A stretch of 47,005 bases of DNA from Planctomycetota bacterium (GTDB lineage Bacteria; Planctomycetota; SZUA-567), in contig JAITQC010000170.1 in NCBI GenBank assembly GCA_031289115.1, positions 1 to 47,005 of the forward strand. Reading direction: 5' to 3'. Position 1 is the stretch's first letter. The number at the start of each line of letters is the position of its first letter. A program made the translations under genes and the position numbers. Positions 8,863-16,462 of the stretch are shown piece by piece. The notes under the pieces are model-generated. The model made no database searches. It saw only the letters and a list, made by a program, of their open reading frames with translations, and was not told the origin of the DNA.

Positions 8863-10524
8863 TCAGGTGGTGTCGCGGCGCACCACTACTTTCAGGCCGG
8901 TTACCATTTCCAGAAGGTTGCCTTTCTTTGGAATGGCGTCGGCGATTATCACCATATCTTCCCGGGTGTCCAGGTGGATTATGAGTTGTCCCCGGATCAG
9001 TTCCGGACGGATGTCGCGGACCGCCTGCCGGTGGGCCCGGTCAAGGCTGTCGGCGAGGCGTAGGATAGCGGCCAGCTTTTTTACCCGGGTGCGGTCGGGA
9101 GGCGGGAGGGCCATGAAGTCGCTGTGCCGGTCTGAAGGTATTTCCATACGGTGGAAGTAAGTAATCTGTGCCGCCAGGATGCGGTCGGCTTCGCTAAGGC
9201 CGACGATGTCGGCCCAGCGCACCAGGTAGGCGCTGTGGCGGTGGTGGGCGAGTTCGGAAATATGCATGCCGACATCGTGGAGAACCGCCGCCACCTCCAG
9301 AATCAGGCGGTCCCTCTCCTCCAGGTCGAGAAAACTGGTCAGAAAGTCGAAGAGGCGCAGGGAAAACTCGGTGACAATCCGGGCGTGGGCGCGATCGTAA
9401 TTGTATCTCTCCCCCACCGCCCGGGCCGAACGGACTATCTGGCGGTGGAAGGCTTTTAGCGGGGGGACCCCTCCCGCCTCTATGGCCATTTCCCGGAGTA
9501 GCCCCACCAGAAGCTCGCTGTTGGCGAAAGTGGCCTCCTTCACCCCGCAAGCCTCCAGGAAACAGTCCAGGATAAGCATGGCGGGCACCAGGAGCTCCAC
9601 GTCAGCCATACCGAGGTTGAATTGGCGGCTTATTTCAAGGTTGCCAAGAGCGCAAGCCCGTCCCAGGCGTTCGCGCAGGATATCGGCCGGGATGACGTAG
9701 TCGTGGGTGTTGCGGCGGGCCGCCGGGTCGTTCTGGAAGGTCCGGTAAAGGAGACGGTTGACTAGAAGTAGGCGGGCGGCGTTGTATTCCTGGTAGAGGT
9801 CGCGGGTGCTGTTGACAATGTTACTGGCGATTGCCCGGAGAAGCTCGGGGTTGGCTTGTCCGGAACTGCCGCCAACGGCGTGGAAAAGACGGGAGGTTCC
9901 TAGCCGCCGCGAGCCACCGCCCTGAAGGTCTTCTCCCCGTAGAAGCATTATCTCGGTGGAGCCGCCCCCGAGGTTAAGGGCGAGGGAGTAGGCGCCGGGG
10001 GTGTCGCGTAGCCAGGGGAGCAGGGCCTGGTAGACCAGGCGGCTTTCCTCAACCGCGTCCAGGACTTCCAGCTCGATATGGCAGGTGTGGCGGATACGGT
10101 CGACCAGAATGTCACTATTGGAAGCCTCGCAGATCGAGGCGGAGGTCGCGGCCCGTGTCTTTACCTTGCCGTAGCCGTCGAGGAGACGGGTGAAGTTCTC
10201 CATGCTGTGGCAGACCGAGTGGATGGTGCCGGGCAGGATGTAACCGTGCTGGAAGATGTCAGAACCGGTGGTGGCGGGACTGCTCAAATCCTCTATCACC
10301 CGCACCTCGTTGTCGGGGAGTAGCTCGGCCAGCTTCATCCGGATGGCGGTGGAGCCGATGTCGATGGCGGCGAGGAGAGGCCGGGCGCTCGAGGCCTTGA
10401 GCGCTAGGGCACTGGTTTTAGGCTGGGTCTCCGCGCTCTTTTTTTGCCTGGCCGGGGGTTTTTTCGCCACTGGCAAAGCGGTTTTTTCCCCGGGAGTTTT
10501 CCCGGCTTTTTTTTTGCCTCGCAT
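8863..10524 (-). CDS. Ppx/GppA-family exopolyphosphatase with C-terminal HD domain
   Basis: A 553-residue protein of the exopolyphosphatase / guanosine pentaphosphate phosphatase family, which removes terminal phosphates from polyphosphate or pppGpp. Visible parts: an N-terminal basic, Lys/Pro/Ala-rich extension (1-48), the actin-like ATPase fold with phosphate-binding DIGSTAIR (55-62) and LNLGGGSTE (183-191), and a C-terminal HD module with HD at 416-417 and a following HHRHS stretch. The basic extension is unusual for the family. A GGGGGAAGGC site precedes the ATG at 10524. The gene is last in the flavodiiron-GT2-ppx unit, 9 bases after the glycosyltransferase stop. Whether polyphosphate or pppGpp is the substrate is undecided. 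Confidence 0.9.
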   Translation of the reverse strand: MRGKKKAGKTPGEKTALPVAKKPPARQKKSAETQPKTSALALKASSARPLLAAIDIGSTAIRMKLAELLPDNEVRVIEDLSSPATTGSDIFQHGYILPGTIHSVCHSMENFTRLLDGYGKVKTRAATSASICEASNSDILVDRIRHTCHIELEVLDAVEESRLVYQALLPWLRDTPGAYSLALNLGGGSTEIMLLRGEDLQGGGSRRLGTSRLFHAVGGSSGQANPELLRAIASNIVNSTRDLYQEYNAARLLLVNRLLYRTFQNDPAARRNTHDYVIPADILRERLGRACALGNLEISRQFNLGMADVELLVPAMLILDCFLEACGVKEATFANSELLVGLLREMAIEAGGVPPLKAFHRQIVRSARAVGERYNYDRAHARIVTEFSLRLFDFLTSFLDLEERDRLILEVAAVLHDVGMHISELAHHRHSAYLVRWADIVGLSEADRILAAQITYFHRMEIPSDRHSDFMALPPPDRTRVKKLAAILRLADSLDRAHRQAVRDIRPELIRGQLIIHLDTREDMVIIADAIPKKGNLLEMVTGLKVVVRRDTT

Positions 10525-10533
10525 GCCTTCCCC

Positions 10534-11205
10534 CTAGCACTTTACTGGCCGGGTGCGCCATAACCGCCAGGCCATACGGAAAAAACGGATTGTGTCGACA
10601 ACTGGGCTAATAGAGCTTTTTTCGTCATTGTAGATGGTGCTGACCGGCACCGCGGTTATACGTAGTCCCTGACGCCCCATGGCGACAACCATCTCGCCCT
10701 CGAAATCGTAGTTCCGGGTGGTCAGGGTGACCGCCTTCCAGGCGGTCTGGCTAACCAGCCGAAAGCCGCACTGGGTGTCTGGGACCGCCACGCCAGCTAG
10801 GAGGCTAATCACCCGGCTGGTGAAGCGGTTGGTCATAAGACGCACCCAGGGCATTCCGGCGCTGTTAGCCATGCGGTTGCCGACCACCAGGTCGGCGGTT
10901 GGGGCAAGCTCCAGGAAACGGGGGATTTCTTCCGGGGCGTGCTGGCCGTCGGCGTCCAGGCAAACAACCGCTTCCGCCCCGGTGGCAAAGAGGTGGGTGA
11001 GTCCGCGGAAGAGCGAGGCGCCCTTGCCAAGGTTCATGGCGTTAAGCAGCACCTCGGCTCCGGCCTGGCGGGCCAGGGCGTTAGTGGCGTCGCGGGAACC
11101 ATCGTCAACCACCAGTACCCGAGGCAGGTACTGGCGGGTTCGTTCCACCACCTCGGCGATATGGCGCTCTTCCTGGTAAGCGGGAATCAGGGCAGCTATA
11201 TTCAT
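10534..11205 (-). CDS. Family 2 glycosyltransferase
   Basis: A 223-residue soluble GT-A glycosyltransferase of the dolichyl-phosphate-mannose synthase-like branch of GT2. It begins with IAALIPAYQE, then VLVVDDGSRD for nucleotide binding, NLGKGAS, and a DxD-type CLDADGQH for metal and nucleotide-sugar binding, then an AMGRQGLRI region near the end. No transmembrane tail is present, so it should act on the cytoplasmic face, probably on a lipid-phosphate or cell-surface acceptor. Its start codon overlaps the stop of the flavodiiron gene (ATGA), showing translational coupling. Acceptor and donor are unknown; the short length suggests a Dpm1-like core only. Confidence 0.9.
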   Translation of the reverse strand: MNIAALIPAYQEERHIAEVVERTRQYLPRVLVVDDGSRDATNALARQAGAEVLLNAMNLGKGASLFRGLTHLFATGAEAVVCLDADGQHAPEEIPRFLELAPTADLVVGNRMANSAGMPWVRLMTNRFTSRVISLLAGVAVPDTQCGFRLVSQTAWKAVTLTTRNYDFEGEMVVAMGRQGLRITAVPVSTIYNDEKSSISPVVDTIRFFRMAWRLWRTRPVKC

Positions 11206-12395
11206 GGATTAGTGGCGGCGAGGGCTTTTTCCGCCAACAGCCGCCCCGCTTTCCTACCCTCTTCCAATAGCGCCGGGGTGGGACGCCAGGGAAATTTCAA
11301 GGTGGGTTGGATTATGTTGTAACCGCCTTTTTTCAAGTATTCCTCCACCTGGTCAGGCCCACCCTTGGCGGCCCAGCCGTAGGAACCAAAGGCGAAACCA
11401 GCTTTGTTGGTGAGGCGCATGCCTTGGATATAGGTGAGGGTGGCCGCCATGGCTGGCATAAGCAGGTTGTTAATGGTGGACGAGCCGGCGGCGAAGGCGG
11501 CGGCGTCGAGGAATTGCGTGGCGATCTGTGTCAGGTGGGTGCGCCGGACATGGATAAGCGAGACAAAGAGTCCGGGCTGGTCAGCCCCGTCAACGATCGC
11601 CTCCGCCATACGGGTGGTGCTTTCCCACATTGAATCGTAAAAAACCACTATCCTCGGTTTGACCTGGTTAGCGGCCCAGCCTTGATAGGCCTTGATGATG
11701 GCGGCGGGGTTTTTCCGCCAGACCAGGCCGTGCGAGGGGGCGATCATCTTGATTTTAAGCCCGCCCGCCAGCCCCAGGGCTTTCTTGACAGAGTTGGCGT
11801 GCGGCGCGACAATATTGGCGTAGTAGATCTTGGCCTCTTCCATCACCACCGCTAGGTCGACCTCGTCGTCAAAACGCTCGGCGGTGGCGAAATGCTGGCC
11901 AAAGGCGTCCATGGAAAAGAGCAGCTCGTCTTCCGGGACATAGGTGAAGGTCGAGTCTGGCCAGTGGACCATGGGAGTCTCGATAAAACTAAGCGTCCGC
12001 GAACCCAGGCTTACCTGGTCGCCGGTCTTGATCGTCTTCCAGTTCCAATCCGCCCCCCCCAGATAGGAGATGATGGTGTCGCGGCATTTCTGGCTAGCCA
12101 GGATCTGGGCGTTAGGAAAGGCGCGCACCGCTTGTTCCAGGCCGGAGGAATGGTCGGGCTCGGCGTGGTTGCAGACAATGTATTTGATGGAATCCGCTTT
12201 AGCTAGACGAGTAACGTTGTCGTACCAGCGTTCGAAGAAAAGGTGCTTCACCGGATCAATGATGGCGTTTTCCCGGTCACGGATGAGGTAGGAGTTGTAG
12301 GTGGCGCCGCGCCCGGTCATATAGGAATGGAAGTCTCGTATACTCCAGTCAACAGCTCCCACCCAGTCAATGCCGGGAAAAAGTTCGGTGCGCAT
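11202..12395 (-). CDS. Flavodiiron protein (A-type flavoprotein, O2/NO reductase)
   Basis: A protein of about 397 residues with an N-terminal metallo-beta-lactamase-like diiron domain and a C-terminal flavodoxin domain. Diiron ligands are visible in HAEPDH (H77, E79, D81, H82), in the SMDAFG Asp, in MVHWPD and in SHGLVWRK. The flavodoxin part has an FYDSMWESTTRMA phosphate-binding loop for FMN. These proteins reduce O2 to water or NO to N2O in the cytoplasm of anaerobes and microaerophiles, fed by rubredoxin or a similar carrier. A longer in-frame TTG start at 12413 exists, but the GGAGG there serves as the ribosome site for the ATG at 12395 and homologues begin at that point. No rubredoxin gene is adjacent. 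First gene of a three-gene unit. Confidence 0.93.
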   Translation of the reverse strand: MRTELFPGIDWVGAVDWSIRDFHSYMTGRGATYNSYLIRDRENAIIDPVKHLFFERWYDNVTRLAKADSIKYIVCNHAEPDHSSGLEQAVRAFPNAQILASQKCRDTIISYLGGADWNWKTIKTGDQVSLGSRTLSFIETPMVHWPDSTFTYVPEDELLFSMDAFGQHFATAERFDDEVDLAVVMEEAKIYYANIVAPHANSVKKALGLAGGLKIKMIAPSHGLVWRKNPAAIIKAYQGWAANQVKPRIVVFYDSMWESTTRMAEAIVDGADQPGLFVSLIHVRRTHLTQIATQFLDAAAFAAGSSTINNLLMPAMAATLTYIQGMRLTNKAGFAFGSYGWAAKGGPDQVEEYLKKGGYNIIQPTLKFPWRPTPALLEEGRKAGRLLAEKALAATNP

Positions 12396-12518
12396 AGTGA
12401 AAGGATCCTCCAAAAGTGGTCAATATAATTATAGGTAAACTACGGCGCAAAAGATAAGATTCGGTCCGGCCGGGAGTTGGCGGATGGGATTCAGGAACGC
12501 CCTTCAACCTCTATTGTC

Positions 12519-12545
12519 ATTATAACCGCAATTGTTGTTTGGCAA
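12519..12545 (-). promoter_or_regulatory. Candidate promoter and dyad upstream of flavodiiron gene
   Basis: On the minus strand a perfect TATAAT (12519-12524) lies 15 bases after TTGCCA (12540-12545). The -35 element overlaps a small dyad, TTGTT-TGGC-AACAA, which could be a regulator site. The spacing is short of the ideal 17, so this is tentative. The leader to the ATG would be about 115 bases. Confidence 0.4.
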
Positions 12546-12761
12546 CAAAAAAACCTGACTACTTTCCGAGGCGGCCAAATTGGAGGGAAAAACTTCCGGG
12601 AACCCCTGCCTCCTCCCTGGCGTTTTCCTATTTTCAAGAAAGTTAAGCTATGGAACCAGCCGATATTATAACTAGAGTACTGTTTGGCGAGGTGTCCTAT
12701 AACGTTCCCTCCGGGAAAGGTCCGGCGCAACCTATTTGCAACCTCAAGCGGGTTTTTTTTC

Positions 12762-12833
12762 TTGACACTTGGGGCGAGATATTGTGAAATAGGTCGTAAT
12801 GCTTGACGTTAATAGCGCCAAGCAAGCTATATC
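12762..12833 (+). promoter_or_regulatory. Candidate promoter(s) for secreted repeat protein
   Basis: A perfect TTGACA (12762-12767) is followed after 17 bases by TGAAAT (12785-12790). A second TTGACG (12803-12808) is followed after 19 bases by TATATC (12828-12833). Either could drive the gene at 12919; the consensus -35 and the T-rich stretch before it fit a strong promoter. Confidence 0.45.
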
Positions 12834-12918
12834 TTATATTGGGGAGAAGGAATAACGTCCGATAATTTTACTATAACACACCGAGTCTTGTTAATCTGGC
12901 TTTACGAAGGAGGAGAAA

Positions 12919-13851
12919 ATGCGTAAGACTGTTTCCGCGATTATCATGGCACTGTCATTTTTCGGGGCGGTGGCTATGGCTGCAACTCCGGGTGATGAAG
13001 TTCCATTTAGAGAAGGCGAGCCCATGCCGCCCGCCCCCACTGGGCTGTCATGGTGCTTGATTCAGAAACCGGCGGTATACGACAACGTGACCGAGACGGT
13101 TACCGTGCGTCCGGCTGCCAACTTCCAAGTTCCGGTTCCTGGTGAGTATGCGACTCGTTCCGAAACCGTCCCCTGCATTCCCGCCTACCGGGTTGGTAAA
13201 GTGACCCCGGCCCAATTCGGGACTGAAGCGGTTCAGTATGTCTGCCAGGACGAATACACCGTTCTTGAGGTGATTCCCCCGCAGTTCGCCGACGTTCCCC
13301 AGGAAGTTGAGGTTTGCCCGGCCTACGAGCAGATCACCATCGTTCCTGCCCAGTTCCGTGATGTTCCCAAGCGTCTCCTGGTCGAGCCCGCCCGTAAGGC
13401 TTTCCAGCAGATTGCCTGCGATGACGCCAACCTTTGCTGGACCGTCTGCGAGACCCCGGCCAAGTACCGTGACGTTATCACCAAGGAACTCGTGGCTGAC
13501 GCCAAAGAACAGCGTACTCCGGTTCCGGCCAAAAAGCAGCAAATTCTGGTGCGTAAAGTTGTAAAACCGGCCCAGGTCCGCGAAGTCAAGGTTCCGGCCA
13601 AGCAAGCCACCTATCAAAAGAGCGTGGTGTCGGCCGCCGCCCGGGTTGAATGGCAGAATGTTCCCGCCCAGACCCAGAACGTTCCGGTAGTGGTGGAAAC
13701 CAAGACCCCGAGCTTCACCAACCAGGCGATTCCTGAGAAGAAGGAAACCATCACCCGCCGGGTTCTCAAGGCTCCCGCCACCATGGTTTGGCGTCTGCAG
13801 TCGGTCAGCGCCTACGCGCCAGCCGCGAATACCCGCTACAACCTGAAATAA
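12919..13851 (+). CDS. Secreted protein built of PAxF/Y-V degenerate repeats
   Basis: A 310-residue protein with a clear signal peptide (cleavage likely after AMA at residues 19-21). The mature chain is almost entirely degenerate repeats of about 20 residues. Each has a Pro-Ala-x-aromatic or PA(K/Q) element followed by an alternating Val-rich strand (for example PAQFRDVPKRLLVEPA), and the last is PATMVWRLQSV. Similar repeats occur in OmpA-type envelope proteins, where they form extended beta structure, but no OmpA or peptidoglycan-binding domain is present here. Several Cys residues are spaced along the repeats. Expression signals are strong: AAGGAGGAG before the ATG, a consensus-like promoter and a perfect terminator, so it is probably an abundant periplasmic or surface protein. 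Function unknown. Confidence 0.85.
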   Translation: MRKTVSAIIMALSFFGAVAMAATPGDEVPFREGEPMPPAPTGLSWCLIQKPAVYDNVTETVTVRPAANFQVPVPGEYATRSETVPCIPAYRVGKVTPAQFGTEAVQYVCQDEYTVLEVIPPQFADVPQEVEVCPAYEQITIVPAQFRDVPKRLLVEPARKAFQQIACDDANLCWTVCETPAKYRDVITKELVADAKEQRTPVPAKKQQILVRKVVKPAQVREVKVPAKQATYQKSVVSAAARVEWQNVPAQTQNVPVVVETKTPSFTNQAIPEKKETITRRVLKAPATMVWRLQSVSAYAPAANTRYNLK

Positions 13852-13910
13852 GCCTAAAGGTCACTCTGGTTTCGGCCTTGGGTTGGAGTTTTAAGCAGTC
13901 TAAAGAAGAA

Positions 13911-13945
13911 GGGTATCTACCTAGGTGGGTAGATACCCTTTTTTT
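13911..13945 (+). terminator. Strong intrinsic terminator after repeat protein
   Basis: An 11-bp perfect stem (GGGTATCTACC / GGTAGATACCC) with a 6-base loop is followed by seven T residues, 59 bases after the stop codon. It isolates the repeat-protein gene from the pel locus. Confidence 0.93.
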
Positions 13946-14258
13946 ACACCAGAACAAGGTATACTGCCAGTAGGTTTAAGCTTTGGCCAAGGCTCAGGCG
14001 AACCCGGAGCCCCGAGGTTTTCCGCCTGCCTCGCCTAGGGTGCCTCGGGGTTTTACCAGGTCGCCAATTACTCGGGGGCGAGGCGCCGAAGGGGAAAGCT
14101 ATTTTGCGGCGGCTTTTATTCTAGCGGTAAAAAATGAATGAAAAAGGGTTTTTCCGGAAAATGAAATATGCGGTTCCTGTTTTTCGGAACCAGGCGGGCG
14201 CTTGTCCGGGACGCCGGCCACCGGTTTAACTGTCTGACCGTAAAGTCAGGAGATGCCA
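13946..14258. other. Leader region of the pel locus
   Basis: About 310 bases with no gene. It contains GC-rich inverted repeats (a GCCCCGAGG...CCTCGGGG pair near 14011-14055) and a hairpin GGTTCC/GGAACC at 14172-14191. I compared it by eye with the c-di-GMP-I and -II riboswitch landmarks and see no match. It presumably holds the pelA promoter, which I cannot place with confidence. Confidence 0.5.
14234..14252 (+). promoter_or_regulatory. Hairpin overlapping the pelA ribosome-binding site
   Basis: CTGAC (14234-14238) pairs with GTCAG (14245-14249), and the last two bases of the stem are the first two of the AGGAG site (14248-14252). This small hairpin could tune pelA translation. The AGGAG position favours the ATG at 14259 (6-base spacing) over the ATG at 14253 (no spacing). 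Confidence 0.4.
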
Positions 14259-16442
14259 ATGCGAGTTGCTAACCAGGCGAAATTAACCGGGTTCGCCATT
14301 ATCCTGGTTATCCTGGCTCTGAGCTGGGGTGGCTTGGCTACGGCTAGCGAAGGCGAGTTTTCCCGGCGTATCATCGGCCTATGTAACTCCAAGACCTGGA
14401 TTGGGGGCGATGCCCGCTATACCCAGATTCACACCGTCCTAGAGATGCCCCTGAATTTTCTCGGTTTTAACGTCGAGTGGGTGGACATCAATGGACCCCT
14501 GCCGGATGTAACGCCTTACCGGGCAATTCTGGTCTGGTCGGATTTCTACACCGGCATGGAGGACCCGGAGCGCCTGTTTCCTTGGCTAATCGGGGCGGTG
14601 AAGTCGGGGGTGAAATTGATCTTCCCTGACAGTTTCCCCCTTCTGCAGAATCCAGATGGGTCGATGATCACTGGAGATCTCGTTATCGAGCTGACAAAGC
14701 TAATAGGCTTGGAAAACATGTCTGGGACGGTTTTTTCCTCGAATGGCATGCGGATTCGTAACAACCTTCCCGAGTACTTTTCCTTTGAAAGCGACCTTAT
14801 CGAATATCCGAAAAACCTCCCCTTGTACCGGGTGGCCGACCCCGGCTTAACCGCCTGGCAGGAGGTGGGTGATGATCGCCACCCCGACCGCTGGGGTGCC
14901 ACCGTGGTGGTGGGCGACAAGGGTGCCTGGGCTATCGACCACAACGTCATGTACTACGAGTTCGCCCTTAACAAGGAGGACTTGTTTCGCATGGCCTGGA
15001 ACATCGATCCCTTCGCTTTTCTGAACGCCGCGCTTGACTGCGCGAAAACCCCCCGGCCGGATGTCACCACTTTCTGGGGAGCAAGGGGTGCCTATTCCCA
15101 CACCGATGTCGATGGCCCAGCCAACCTGACCCAGGACTTCCCTGGCCCACAGAAATTCGCCCTGGAGAAGGTTTATGAGGGGGTGGTCCAAAAATACCCT
15201 GTGCCAACCACCTTTGGCTATGTGCCCTGCGATTTTATCACCGACCAGGTAGTGCGTCTGGTTGAACACGACGAGACGCCGGCCGAGGCTTTGGCCCGGC
15301 CCCAGCGCTCCTGGCAGGGTGACAACCGGGAAACCGGTAGTAGACTCCGGGAATTGGCTGCCAAAATCCAAGCTTACCCGCACATCCAGTCCGGTTCCCA
15401 CGGCTACACCCATCCCCTGGACTGGAAAAAACTTCGTTGTGGCTACGCGGTCGAGGGCTATGAGGCGAATTACGAAATGGAGACCCGGGGTGGGATAGAG
15501 TTCCTCAACAAGTACGTGCTGCCGCCGGACAAACCGGTGGAGCTTTTCCAGTGGAGCGGCGACTGCGAGCCGCCGCCCGATCCCATCCGCGTCCTTAACG
15601 AAATGGGCATCCCCAATATCAATGGCGGCGATCCCATGTTTGACACCCGCTTCAACAGTGTGTCCTTCCTCTGTCCCCTGGTTTTGGAAAAGGGGGGAGA
15701 GGTACAGGTCAATACCTCCGGTTCTAACGAAAACATCTACACCGACGGTTGGGTCGGCTACAAAGGTGCCTATAACAACGTTATTGGCACTTTTGTCAAC
15801 GGCGAGAGTCCAATCCGTTATTTGCCAGTCAACATTTACTACCATGTCTTCCCGGCCGAGCTCCAAATTGGCCTACGGGCGATACAAAACGCCTATGAGT
15901 GGGCGGTTAACCAGGATCTTTGCTGGATAAGGGCGGTGGAATATGTGCGGGCGGTGGAAAGCTGGCTAAAAGTGCGACTGGGTGAGACCGAGGATGGGGG
16001 TTGGTGGGTGGAGGACTATGGAACCTGTCCATCCCTCCGTTTCGACCAGGAGGAGCGTTTGGTAGACATGGCTCATAGCCAAAACATCGCTGGCTTTGTC
16101 CGCCATAATGACAGTCTTTACGTGTCGCTTATCCCGGGTGAGCGGGCTGAGGTGCGTTTCACCGACCAGCCCCTGAGTTCCCCCTGTCTCGCCCGCGCCT
16201 CCGGAACTCTACGTAACATCCAGGCCGGGGAAGACAGCTGGCAGTCGGAAATGGTGGCCTGGGGTGGCCGGCAGTTTCAGGAAATCTGGGTTCCCGGCGG
16301 AGATTGGCAGGTAGAATACCGCCTGCCGGGGGAAGAGAGGGTGGTCGCTACCCCTGAGCGCCAGGAAGACGGACGCCTACGGGTGAACCTGCCTGATTGC
16401 CAGGGGAAGTGGCTGACAGTGGTCTGGCGGCGGAACGGCTAG
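14259..16442 (+). CDS. pelA: PelA-like polysaccharide deacetylase (hydrolase domain absent)
   Basis: A 727-residue exported protein: signal segment about 10-30, a Rossmann/amidotransferase-like domain (about 35-250), a polysaccharide deacetylase domain of the PelA type (about 265-560) and a C-terminal beta-rich domain. The metal and catalytic residues are visible: HTDVDG with D283 and D285, and SHGYTH with H381 and H385 (HxxxH); WSGDCEPP, INGGDP and PVNIYYH also match PelA. The protein should partially deacetylate the Pel polymer in the periplasm. Canonical Pseudomonas PelA is about 950 residues with an N-terminal glycoside hydrolase; that domain is missing here, and a separate gene at 6330 fits it. 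The start was moved to 14259 because of AGGAG spacing. pelB-TPR follows after 20 bases. Confidence 0.9.
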   Translation: MRVANQAKLTGFAIILVILALSWGGLATASEGEFSRRIIGLCNSKTWIGGDARYTQIHTVLEMPLNFLGFNVEWVDINGPLPDVTPYRAILVWSDFYTGMEDPERLFPWLIGAVKSGVKLIFPDSFPLLQNPDGSMITGDLVIELTKLIGLENMSGTVFSSNGMRIRNNLPEYFSFESDLIEYPKNLPLYRVADPGLTAWQEVGDDRHPDRWGATVVVGDKGAWAIDHNVMYYEFALNKEDLFRMAWNIDPFAFLNAALDCAKTPRPDVTTFWGARGAYSHTDVDGPANLTQDFPGPQKFALEKVYEGVVQKYPVPTTFGYVPCDFITDQVVRLVEHDETPAEALARPQRSWQGDNRETGSRLRELAAKIQAYPHIQSGSHGYTHPLDWKKLRCGYAVEGYEANYEMETRGGIEFLNKYVLPPDKPVELFQWSGDCEPPPDPIRVLNEMGIPNINGGDPMFDTRFNSVSFLCPLVLEKGGEVQVNTSGSNENIYTDGWVGYKGAYNNVIGTFVNGESPIRYLPVNIYYHVFPAELQIGLRAIQNAYEWAVNQDLCWIRAVEYVRAVESWLKVRLGETEDGGWWVEDYGTCPSLRFDQEERLVDMAHSQNIAGFVRHNDSLYVSLIPGERAEVRFTDQPLSSPCLARASGTLRNIQAGEDSWQSEMVAWGGRQFQEIWVPGGDWQVEYRLPGEERVVATPERQEDGRLRVNLPDCQGKWLTVVWRRNG

Positions 16443-16462
16443 GAATCAAGGGGGTTTGATCC

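Larger units (their letters stand above)
12396..12918. other. Divergent regulatory region, flavodiiron operon versus repeat protein
   Basis: About 520 bases between divergent genes with no convincing coding frame. It is AT-richer than its surroundings and holds candidate promoters for both sides, listed separately. The right-hand leader of the repeat protein ends in a very strong ribosome-binding site. Confidence 0.6.

Noticed and set aside
13946-14258. c-di-GMP riboswitch in the pel leader
   Set aside because: The conserved GEMM core elements are not visible; only simple hairpins are.
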